Positions 38,001 to 50,000 of a stretch of DNA of 64,000 bases are shown one piece after another. The DNA lies in NCBI GenBank assembly GCA_950097015.1, contig CATNEN010000038.1, positions 33,628,501 to 33,692,500 of the forward strand, written 5' to 3'. The DNA is from Macrostomum hystrix. Taxonomy: Eukaryota; Platyhelminthes; Macrostomidae. Each line of letters opens with the position of its first letter. Position 1 is the stretch's first letter. Position numbers and translations under genes: made by a program. Under the pieces are notes generated by a model, which had not been told where the DNA came from, ran no database searches, and saw nothing but the letters and a program-made list of their open reading frames with translations.

Positions 38001-41000
38001 ATGGTCCTGTTTTTATCTATGCTGCTGACATAAAGGATCTTCTACTTTCGTATGGAGAACATAGGCTTGAGTCTGGTGCGAAGCCGAATGAAAATTTTTT
38101 TCTGTTTAAGGCAAGGAATCACTCGTTTGCAACCTTCCTGCGAGAAAAGAGACGGAAATTCCCGTCACTTCTTGCACTAAGCCGAATATCTCCGAACATA
38201 GTTCGGCATGTCTTCGAAACTAAAAGCCGAGAGGTGAATGACAATGACACGCAACATTTAGTCAACCGTGCTTTGAATCATTCACATGCTACTGCTACAA
38301 AGTCGTACATGGCAAGTACCCAAACACATGCCCGAGCAGCTAGTAAAGCTCTTCAGAACACTATCAGTCATTTTCTCAAGCGAGATGCTGCCAGCTCAAG
38401 CGAAACTACTGACCAAGATCTGCAGAGCACCAGCAGTCAAGTTCTCCAACGAGGTTCAGCCAGCTCAAAGCGAGATACTGCCGGCTCAAAGCGAGATGCT
38501 GCCAGCTCAAAGCGAGATGCTGCCAGCTCAAAGCGAGATGCTGCCAGCTCAAAGCGAGATGCTGCCAGCTCAAAGCGAGATGCTGCCAGCTCAAGCGAAG
38601 CTACTGACAAAGATCTGCAGAGCACCAGTAGTCAAGTTCTCCAACGAGGTTCATCCGGCTCAAAGCGAGATGCTGCCAGCTCAGGAAAAGCTAACAGAGC
38701 TAGCGCCCCAAAGCCGTCGAAATTGCCACGAAATTTCGGAATTGTTGATCTTGATGACGACTCTGATGCTCTTAGTGCCTTTACTGAAGCTAAAAAGCAT
38801 CCCAGCAAAGAAGACACGCATCCAAACACGAAATTTCATGTTGTCACTTTTAATAAGCCAATGGCGGAAAAAAGACGTGCTTCTGATGATAAAAAAGAAA
38901 GTAATACGAAGAGTCATATAAAAAAAAGCAGGCGACTGCAACACGAAAAGCTGTGCGAGTCGTACGACTGTGGCGACATTGTATGTGCCAAGTACTCTAA
39001 CTATCCGTTCTGGCCTGCAATGATCTGCAACGATCCACGAAGCAACAGTCACTTCCGGCAACAAGAGCTGCATGTGCAGTTCTTTGAAAGTCCACCTACT
39101 CGTATGTGGATCAAGCTTGGAAATGTTAAGCCATTTGATTCATCTGACAGGCCACAGCAGGCTGATTCAGAGCTACTCGCTGCATTCACAACCGCTTACG
39201 AAGCTACACTGTTCCTTCCCGATGAACGACTGAATCGCTATCTTGTTTAGAACCTCCTGCGCGCAATTTTTCTAAGCTTTCTTAGGAAAACCGGGCATTA
39301 AGATGCGAGTATTTACTTTTTGTCAATAATGAAGCGCTGTAATTCAGCCATATTTGGCGCATTTAATGTTTCGTTCAATGTGTTTTTTTTCAACCATTTT
39401 TATGCGCAACTCGCTTCCTATGCTACAGCTCAATCTTCATCAGTGCCGCATTAAACAGCGACTCAGAGTTGGGTTTTCACTCACTATATTACTTTGCAGT
39501 AGAATGAAAGAAAATTCGCTTCTAAATTGTCACATGAATCTAATTTTCCATAGCCCACATCTGAGGCGTCATTTTTATAAACATGCAGTAGTTTTCCATA
39601 GCCCACATCTGACGCGTCATTTTTCTAAACACACAGTAGTTTTCCATAGCCCACATCTGACGCGTCATTTTTCTGAACATCGTAAGTGAAACCTTGCTCT
39701 GATCGCGGGCATTGAGATACTTATTTTTTGTCAATAATGAAGCGCTGTAATTCAGCCATATTTGGCGCATTTAATTTTTCGTTCATTGTGCTATTTTTCA
39801 ACCATTTTTATGCGCAACTCGCTTCCTACGCTACAGCTCAATCTTCATCAGTGCCGCATTAAACAGCGACTCAGAGTTGGGTTTTCACTCACTATATTAC
39901 TTTCCAGTAGAATGAAAGAAAATTCGCTTCTAAATTGTCACATGAATCTAATTTTCCATAGCCCACATCTGAGGCGTCATTTTTATAAACACGCAGTAGT
40001 TTTCCATAGCCCACATCTGATGCGTCATTTTTCTAAACACACAGTAGTTTTCCATAGCCCACAGCTGACGCGTCATTTTTCTAAACACACAGTAGTTTTC
40101 CATAGCCCACAGCTGACGCGTCATTTTTATAAACACGCAGTAGTTTTCCATAGCCCACAGCTGACGCGTCATTTTTATAAACACGCAGTAGTTTTCCATA
40201 GCCCACATCTGACGCGTCATTTTTCTAAACATCGTAAGTGAAACCTTGCTCTGATCGCGGGCATTGAGATACTTATTTTTTGTCAATAATGAAGCGCTGT
40301 AATTCAGCCATATTTGGCGCATTTAATTTTTCGTTCATTGTGCTATTTTTCAACCATTTTTATGCGCAACTCGCTTCCTATGCTACAGCTCAATCTTCAT
40401 CAGTGCCGCATTAAACAGCGACTCAGAGTTGGGTTTTCACTCACTATATTACTTTGCAGTAGAATGAAAGAAAATTCGCTTCTAAATTGTCACATGAATC
40501 TAATTTTCCATAGCCCACATCTGACGCGTCATTTTTCTAAATATGCAGTAGTTTTCCATAGCCCACATCTGACGCGTCATTTTTCTGAACATCGTAAGTG
40601 AAACCTTGCTCTGATCGCGGGCATTGAGATACTTATTTTTTGTCAATAATGAAGCGCTGTAATTCAGCCATATTTGGCGCATTTAATTTTTCGTTCATTG
40701 TGCTATTTTTCAACCATTTTTATGCGCAACTCGCTTCCTATGCTACAGCTCAATCTTCATCAGTGCCGCATTAAACAGCGACTCAGAGTTGGGTTTTCAC
40801 TCACTATATTACTTTGCAGTAGAATGAAAGAAAATTCGCTTCTAAATTGTCACATGAATCTAATTTTCCATAGCCCACATCTGAGGCGTCATTTTTCTAA
40901 ACACACAGTAGTTTTCCATAGCCCACAGCTGACGCGTCATTTTTATAAACACGCAGTAGTTTTCCATAGCCCACAGCTGACGCGTCATTTTTATAAACAC

Positions 41001-44000
41001 GCAGTAGTTTTCCATAGCCCACATCTGACGCGTCATTTTTCTAAATATGCAGTAGTTTTCCATAGCCCACACATTACGCGTCATTTTTCTAAACACACAG
41101 TAGTTTTCCATAGCCCACATCTGACGCGTCATTTTTCTGAACACGCAGTAGTTTTCCATAGCCCACATCTGACGCGTCATTTTTCTAAACATCGTAAGTG
41201 AAACCTTGCTCTGATCGCGGGCATTGAGATACTTATTTTTTGTCAATAATGAAGCGCTGTAATTCAGCCATATTTGGCGCATTTAATGTTTCGTTCAATG
41301 TGTTTTTTTTCAACCATTTTTATGCGCAACTCGCTTCCTATGCTACAGCTCAATCTTCATCAGTGCCGCATTAAACAGCGACTCAGAGTTGGGTTTTCAC
41401 TCACTATATTACTTTCCAGTAGAATGAAAGAAAATTCGCTTCTAAATTGTCACATGAATCTAATTTTCCATAGCCCACATCTGAGGCGTCATTTTTATGA
41501 ACACGCAGTAGTTTTCCATAGCCCACATCTGACGCGTCATTTTTCTAAACACACAGTAGTTTTCCATAGCCCACAGCTGACGCGTCATTTTTCTGAACAT
41601 GCAGTAGTTTTCCATAGCCCACATCTGACGCGTCATTTTTATAAACACACAGTAGTTTTCAATGGCCCACATCTGAGGCGTCATTTTTATAAACATGCAG
41701 TAGTTTTCCATAGCCCACATCTGACGCGTCATTTTTCTAAACACACAGTAGTTTTCCATAGCCCACAGCTGACGCGTCATTTTTATAAACACGCAGTAGT
41801 TTTCCATAGCCCACATCTGACGCGTCATTTTTCTAAACACACAGTAGTTTTCCATAGCCCACAGCTGACAGCTGACAGCTGACACAGTAGTTTTCCATAG
41901 CCCACAGCTGACCCGTCATTTTTCTAAACATCGTAAGTGAAACCTTGCTCTGATCGCGGGCATTGAGATACTTATTTTTTGTCAATAATGAAGCGCTGTA
42001 ATTAAGCCATATTTGGCGCATTTAATTTTTCGTTCATTGTGCTATTTTTCAACCATTTTTATGCGCAACTCGCTTCCTATGCTACAGCTCAATCTTCATC
42101 AGTGCCGCATTAAACAGCGACTCAGAGTTGGGGTTTTCACTCTCTATATATTCTCTTAATTTCGCTTTCAAATAATCAAGCAAATAAAGTTTTCCATGGC
42201 CTACATCTTTTTTTAAAGTTTTTGTTGTTTAAAGTTGAAAGCATATCCAAATCAAGTTCGGCTTTGTGTTTTCAACGAATTTGTCGTCCTATACAACTTC
42301 TGGGTAGTAAACTACTAGCGTACAAGTAGTCGTTAACATGGAATGTGCTGCAAATTTATGAATTTGTTCTAATATTTCTTTTTTATTGACACTCGTAAAA
42401 TTAAAAAGTGCATGAAGAAGATACTGAATTTGCACATTTTTTACTATAGTACTGAATGAGGCAGTGAAGTATGAAGTTGATAAATCTGACGCGTCATTTT
42501 TAGGGGTCTCAGTTTGACATTCATGGAACTGACACAGTAAGTGAAATCTTCTATGGAAATCTAACGCGTCATTCCTTACGCAGTACTAAACTTGAAGTTT
42601 TAATTTAGTAGAAAAATGACGCATCGTTCTTTAGCACGTTAAAGTATTTAGTACTTCGCACTGAAAGTTGAAGTACTGTACATACTCGTAGTACAGTATT
42701 CTATTCTTCCGCACCCACATGTAGTAACTTTCATTTAGTTTCAGTATTAGTATTAGGTAAGTAAATTAGTATTAATATTACTATATTCATAGCATTATCG
42801 ACGTTATCGTACATTTCTCCAAATTGGACATCAGATTAAACTGCTCGGTAGTGCACTGCATATTTTGATTTCTAGCTTCTGTAAGTGATAAATTTTTAAA
42901 TACCGAATCGTGTACCGAAGTTACCCATCATCGTGTGTATATTTCCATTAATATTTATTGTTCAACAGACAGGACTCTGTAGTTCAGAATCTATATACAA
43001 CCAAGTTTCTGTGCATTGGTTTAAGAGTGAAATGCAAGTGCTGACAAACTCTGCTATAAAATGGTTAGGGTTAGGGTTACGGTTTGCGGAATTTAAAATT
43101 TTGTGTCGCTACCATAAGACTACACTAGCGTCATTTTAGCGTCATTTTTCAGTACTTTCTAAAAATTATCGCTACGTCAGAATTCCACTTCTGCGTCATT
43201 CACCTACCCATATTGGCCCACATATGCTGCCACATATACTGGCCCATATTGGCTCACATATGCTGGCCCATATTGGCCCACATATACTGGCCCATATTGG
43301 CCCACATACGCTGGTTCATATTGGCCCACATATACTGGCCCATATTGGCCCACATATGCTGGCCCATATTGGCCCACATATACTGGCCCATATTGGCCCA
43401 CATACGCTGGTTCATATTGGCCCACATATACTGGCCCATATTGGCCCACATATGCTGGCCCATATTGGCTCACATATACTGGCCCATATTGGCTCACATA
43501 TGCTGGCCCATATTGGCCCACATATACTGACCCATATTGGCCCATATTGGCCCACATATCCCAGCCTATATTGGCCTACATATACTGGCCCATATTGGCC
43601 CACATACGCTGGCCCATATTGGCTGGTCCATATATTATAGCGCATAGGGCCAAAGTAATTACTAATTACTATAAAAAACAAGTACCTATTTCTCTTTAAT
43701 ACGGCTTGCCTCTTAAATATTTACTTGCCATGTAACTAATTGTGAATGGATTGTGAATGAGCAATGCTTGTATTGCGCAAAACTTGCACAGCAACATGTG
43801 TAGGATACAAGTAGGAAACAAATTAATAGAAAGATTGTAACGCATGGATTGATTGGTTGACTGAAAGGTTCAGTCATGTAGGACACATTTGGTTTTCATA
43901 ACCACATACTCTCCGCTGCATCTATAGTCTAGGTTTTCTTCTTCGCTTCAGCAGCTGACAGATCCCGCAATGGCCGCTTACGACGAGGCAACGACTTCAT

Positions 44001-47000
44001 AGCTTCGATAGGCGCTTCAGGGGGTGTAGGGGGCATCTCGATTGCCCAAAACTGGGCATCGCCAGTTCGAATCTTCGGCTGGTTGCTGCGATGCCTGCCG
44101 GCCACCTGTAGCCTCTTTCTTCGACTCTCAGGCGACAGATCGGCAAACCAGGCCTCGCAGTCCGGACAACAGTGCGCCTGGAGCTCCAGTCTGTCCTCTT
44201 TGCGTCGGCAGACATGCACACAGGCCGGCCCGGAGCTTCTCTCTGGAAGCCGATTGTAATCCGCTCGAATTTCAGCCGCCGTCTTTCCTTCGAATATGCC
44301 GCCTAAGGCGTGCCGACGAACCCCGTCTCTGGGGCCTGCGGCCTCAGACCCATCATCGCCGCACTCGCCGGGGCCCTGGGTCTCAGACCCATCATCGTCG
44401 CCGCACTCGCCGGGGCCCTGGGTCTCAGACCCATCATCGTCGCCGCACTCGCCGGGGCCCTGGGTCTCAGACCCATCATCGTCGCCGCACTCGCCGGGGC
44501 CCTGGGTCTCAGACCCGCCAACGCCAGGGTCCTCTGTGGACGCAGCCATGGGACGCAGTGGTGTGTGCATAGTAACAGAAGGCCAAGTCAGCGACATGAC
44601 TTGCGTGGGCGGCAGCTCGTCACAGTTCACAATTGCGCGGCACTGACGCACATGCGCGCTTGTGTTGAATGTAGGAGACGTCGGTCGAGGGTCACGCAGC
44701 CGGCGAACCTCCGCACGCAAGACCCCGTTTTCTTCCTGGATTGCCGCACACACAGCGCACGTTGCCGCGTGGGTCCAGTGATCCATCAGTAAGCTGTGAC
44801 TAGCTGTAAACGAAAGGGATCTTGAAGCGTTACTCTGACCACCTGATGAACATCCGGAAATATATATTAAAACGAAGCCCTATACGTACATACAATTTAC
44901 AAAAATTCTATCGCCATAAAAGCTGTATATTTATTACAGACTAATATATAATCCAGTACGGAACGACTCAAATATGACCCACAGTAGCATAAGAGTAGCC
45001 CTTTGGTGTTGGCAACCGGGATATGAACTGTAACAATTGCTTTGAATTATATTTATGAAATTATTTTGAAGGTATGAAACTTAAGGTAGAGGACAAAAAA
45101 TTATAAAAGACGCAAACTGCCAATACGTCAAGCTGCGGTGTCTGAAGAGTGTATACATACTTGCATTGACAGCACATACAGACAGCTGACTTGACAGCCG
45201 ATAACGTACCGTATTAAAGCGTATTAAAGGAGAGTGTATTAACTTTGTTCAACGGGAAGAGCAGGAACGTGGAACCACTTTCATTAACACGGCCAGCAAC
45301 GTGGCCACCAAATGCGGCATTTACCCTGTACGTTATTTGGGTAAGTATAGTACACGATATGTACTATCGTGTACTAAATATGTACTAAAATATGTACTAA
45401 AATATGTACTAAAAGAAGCATATGTAAAAAAATTCTACGGGATAACGGCGCAGTGTATACAAGGTGATACAAGTGCATACAAAAATGGCCGAAAAAGATC
45501 CTTTGTGTAGAAAGAGGACATGGCAATCGAGAATGGTGAATAAAGGAATTGCCAACGCCTGGAGCTGACAAAAATGCTGCTTCAGAGCAGCTAAATATCT
45601 TTATATCGCGAGTTTATATCGCCTCAATGACTCCTCTGCACCTATCTCAAATTATTTTCGAATACCCTTTCCCCCTGGGCTGAGCACTATGCTCCGTGTA
45701 CTCGTGCTTCTTTTTTCTATATAGTTTAGACTGCCTCAGCTTGCCCATTTGTATGCATCCACACTGCGAGCAGCGTGTCTCTGTATATACAGACATGCAC
45801 ACAGGCCGGCCCGGAGCTTCTCTCTGGAAGCCGATTGTAATCCGCTCTAATTTCCACCACCGTCTTTCCTTCGAATATGCCGCCTAAGGCGTGCCGACGA
45901 ACCCCGTCTCTGGGGCCTGCGGCCTCAGACCCATCATCGCCGCACTCGCCGGGGCCCTGGGTCTCAGACCCATCATCGCCGCATCATCATCATATATATT
46001 CTCGGGATCGGGATCGGGATTGGGATATATATATATACTCGGGATCGAGTACCTTCAACCCTTAATCGATACTTTATCACTTTGAAACCTTCAAGACGAA
46101 CAAATCAGTTACAAAATCACTGCGGGGAACAATCGCTTAAGGATCGATATCGGCGGCATCGTTTTCGCCGGCTCCGGCGGCAACAGTGGCAGTAGCTGCG
46201 GCGCCAGCGTTGTCGCCGACAACGGAGGCACCAGCTGCCGCGGCAGTCGGGACATCGGCGGCGGTAACGGTCTGCAGTCCCCTCTGCGTACGGGCCGTGC
46301 GCCTGAAAACGCTGCCCAGTAGAGTATCCGGCAAGCGTTTGGTCTGTGTGAGAACGAAGAAAGTGAAGTAATGAAAAACTAATATTCTAACAGTTTATAT
46401 ACAATGTATTCCGATGCTGTAGACATGACGCTGCACTAAATCGCCCAAAATAGTAGTACAACTAGTGTAGAACAGCAATGCACATAATATTATGTACTAA
46501 AGAAAAGAAAAAGAAAAAGAAACAGTTAGTGTACAGCTTACGTCCAATTTTTTCTCTAGTAGATAAGCTCGGATGGCCCGCTTTTTCGTCTCGTCCAATC
46601 CCGGCCTGTTTGGCTTGTTTGATTTTTTGCTCTGGCGCCCTTCCCAGGAAGAGCCACTGAAGTCGGCAACAGTCAGGACGCCTCGGAAAAGTGTGCGGAG
46701 CATCGTGCCGCGCAGCTTTTGGCTGGTATCCGCCGCCTTGTATGCGCTGACGGCGGCCTCAATTTTGTTTAGCTTAGTGGTGGAAACCGTCACAGTAGGG
46801 ATGCTGCTTACTAAGGGCACAAGGACATCGGCATCCGCGATGGCATGAGCGGCTGTCCGCTGAGCAGCTGACGATCGCGATAGTCCCATTGAATCTATTG
46901 CCGCTGAGATGCCCAGCTGGCACACAAATGAAGATCTGCCGGCATCGTCGGTGCTGGAGTCGATGCTAGACGGCAAAACTGTAGCGTCGTGGGTATCTGA

Positions 47001-50000
47001 CGGAAGTACATCAGAACCAACACAGTTGCTATCTGCAGACACAGCAGGCCCTCCGGTTGAATGCGCCATTATACTGTTGGGTAGTGCTTCCCATGTGGCG
47101 TTTAACTGCCTCAATAGTTCGTGGCCATATTGCAACGCCTGCTTGCCTGAGTCGACCATAAGTCGGGCAACTCTGTCGGCCTGCAGTGTACTGCGGCCCA
47201 GGGTGCGTATAGCGTTCGTCAAACGCTCGTTGAAATCAACGGCAGTCTGTAGGCGAGTGTCGTAGTCAGCCAGTAAGTCGTGATTCTGGGTTATTACGGC
47301 GTCTCTATCTTTGAGATCTTGAATCAGAGTCTCGTTCAGATTTTTGAGAGCCTCAAGCTCATCATTTAGGCGCCTGTTTGTTTCAATTTCTGCGTCTGTT
47401 CGCTTCTGGGCATCCTGAACGCCGCTGCGGAGCTTGTGACACTCAACTTCCAGATTTCTGCAGCGTACGCAGTCACCGTCTGGCACATTAATTGTCGTCG
47501 TGCTAAGGACGCTTCGATTACTCGAATTAGGGCGGCCTGTTGACGACGAAGCGGCGGTGGAAGCCTGGTGCACGATGCGGCCCATGGCAGACGTTGCATC
47601 CTTTCGTATTCGAAAGGGGCCTGCGGTAATAAAAGCGCGATGCTTTTTGGCGCCAATGCTGCGTCCCGTGACGACATCAACCGCCGCGCCGATAGCTCGT
47701 TGGGCAGGTACGGCCGGCGAGACAATGTTTTTTGCGCTCACAACCTGAGAATGTAGATCAGTGGCATTCAAGTGGGATCGTGGAATCCGATCATGATATC
47801 GACATGTCGGTATACTGCACACGTACATCTGCATCTGCATGTAGGGATGCTAAAATTTCAGATTCGCTCACCTGCAGAGAATTTGAAGAGCAGTAAGTGA
47901 CTACCCAGAAGCTGTCACTCTGGATAGCAGGCGCAGCGATGGCAACTGGACTAGCGGAAGCATCAGCAGGCGGAATCTTCCGCTGCTGTAGCGGAAACCG
48001 TTTAGCTTTTCGGTTCTGTTGACCATCCTCGTCAGTTACGTCTGCAGCAGCTGATGCGCTCGGCGGCAGTGGGTCTTCCGTGCACCGGACCCGCTTGGAT
48101 TCAGCGCTGCACTCATCAATTGCAGCTGCAGACCTCTTCAGCTGGTCTGTGTGGTCTGCGTGGCCGAAGTTGCTGTTGGCGTCCAAGTCGACATTCTTGC
48201 GTACAGCGGGTTTCCTTGGCTTGGCCGTCTGAGCCGCTTTTTCGGAGGCCTTCTGCTGCTTAGCCGTGGCCTTGGCTGCCTGAGCCTGCGCTGCGGTACC
48301 ATCACCATCCGCTGCAATGGCAGACATGTCGTAGCTGTTCGTAGGGTTTTCTCTGTTTCAGCTGTAAGGCTTTCTTCTCTGGTGACGCACGACACTGCTG
48401 GACAGGACAGCAGATAAGTACGAAACTGTATAGACATAATGAGGCACCATTTTTATTAGGTTTACATTTTTGACTTCGGTTTTGCAAAACAGAAAGACAA
48501 AGCTACTCTCGTGAATTATATAAATTATTTGTGCATTTAGCATAATAAATGTATTTATATATACTCCTTTATATTATACTAAAATATGGCATTAGTATAG
48601 CTGGGACTAAAGTGGCCTATATAGTGGACTACATGAAACTGAATTGGATATTTTAAATGTACATATAGCATCTTAGAAGTAGCCAAAACAACATACTTCA
48701 ATTACAAACTTAGAAATTAGAAATTTAGAAATTAGTAGAGAATTCTCTTCTATGCCAACCGTCCAATGTGTGCGACAAGTTGTCAGGACGCAAAGGAGAA
48801 CTGGACATGGGGCAGAAAAGCCACATGGGTGTCGCTCACGCAGCACGTCGCCAAAACGTCGTTGGCTTCCATGTCGAAGAAATACGGTGAAATGTCGCCA
48901 AAGGGATCTCCTTGGAGCCGACGTACGTGTGCAGCCGAGCAGCCGCCGTGCGCAGCATTCTGCGTCAGCCGAAACATCGGATGTTCCTCTGCATCCGGGG
49001 GAATTGTCGGCAGGCGCTTGAGACAGAATCGCCCGTCCAGAGTCGGCGGATGCTCTAATAGTCTGGATGCGGGCGAACTCGAACTCAGCGACAGGAGCCC
49101 TCTGTCTCCAAAAAGCGACGAAACATGACGCAGACCGCTGTTTCTGTAAGCTGGGCGTGTGAATCTCCAGCTCAATGCCAGATTTCAGGATAGCCTTGTT
49201 GTATTGCTGCACTGCGCCAGGTGCAACACGAATCGGCTTCTGCAACCGCGTACCATCTTGTAGACGGACTTCGCCTGTCGGCGGTCTATCACTGAAAGGA
49301 TTGTGCAAACCGAGCTGCGCCATGAACGTGCGCCGCGCCAGTTGCCGCCGTAACACACCAGCAATTTCCGTGTCAGTTCGGCGAGAGCCGTGAATAAGAC
49401 CACGCAATTTGGCGTGCGCAGACTCGAAGAGTCCAGCGGACATACGCCACATGGGACCAAACAACGTGACGTACGCCACAAAGTGGTAGCACACCTGATG
49501 GGCATTATACGTGAGAGCCATCTCGGAGTACAATACAGCCAGCTGTCGGTAAAATTGTCGGAGGACCCTTTGCGCCCTAATGACCTCCATAAGGGGAGCG
49601 CCGTCAAGGAGGAGCCAAAACATGGCGATCGACAGGAGCATAAAATGGCTGAAATATTGCTCCGGTAGGACGCATTCAAAGACCATTGGCCCGTAGACGA
49701 TGAGCATCGCTTAAAACTCGTGACCCCGAAACATGCCAAGCTCGTGCAATGTTCGCGGCAGTCGCTGATGTGACCAAGGCACGTAAATCCGGCTCATCGC
49801 GGCGTCAGCCTCTGCTCTTCGCGGCGCCATGTTGGGATTGTGTGCCTGGTACATGTCTGGCTTGTTGGTCGGATGAAAAAGTTGCTTCAGGATCCAGTTG
49901 ACTAATCCCTGATAGCACTGGTGCAGAAGACAGGGCGAGCAGCTGTGGGTGTAGTCGAAGCCATCCAAACGGTCAAGCAGCGAAATCGACATGACTCCAA

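Larger units (their letters stand above)
33210..43208. mobile_element. Transposon B: 10.0-kb tyrosine-recombinase element nested in A
   Basis: The left end, GGTAGGCGAATGACG, and the reverse-complemented right end, GGTAGGTGAATGACG, begin imperfect inverted repeats. These match at about 28 of the first 35 positions and both include TCTGACGT near position 30. GGCCCA array sequence of transposon A lies on both outer sides. A target duplication is not clear (TATA on the left, CATA on the right). The element encodes one long protein (34991-39250) with zinc fingers, a tyrosine recombinase and a PWWP domain. It also carries a large array built on the palindrome TGACGCGTCA, with further copies near both ends (about 33338 and 42487). 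Confidence 0.8.

Noticed and set aside
39354-42021. Series of similar 60-200 residue frames on both strands
   Set aside because: They repeat with the composite 48-bp and ~200-bp array of transposon B and occur equally on both strands; a regulatory array explains them better than a gene family.
33210-43208. Classification of transposon B as an ordinary Crypton or a DIRS retroelement
   Set aside because: Cryptons lack terminal inverted repeats, and no reverse transcriptase or RNase H is present; the recombinase domain alone does not decide the class.
45301-45510. Small open frame with GTACTAAAATAT repeats
   Set aside because: AT-rich simple sequence without coding character.
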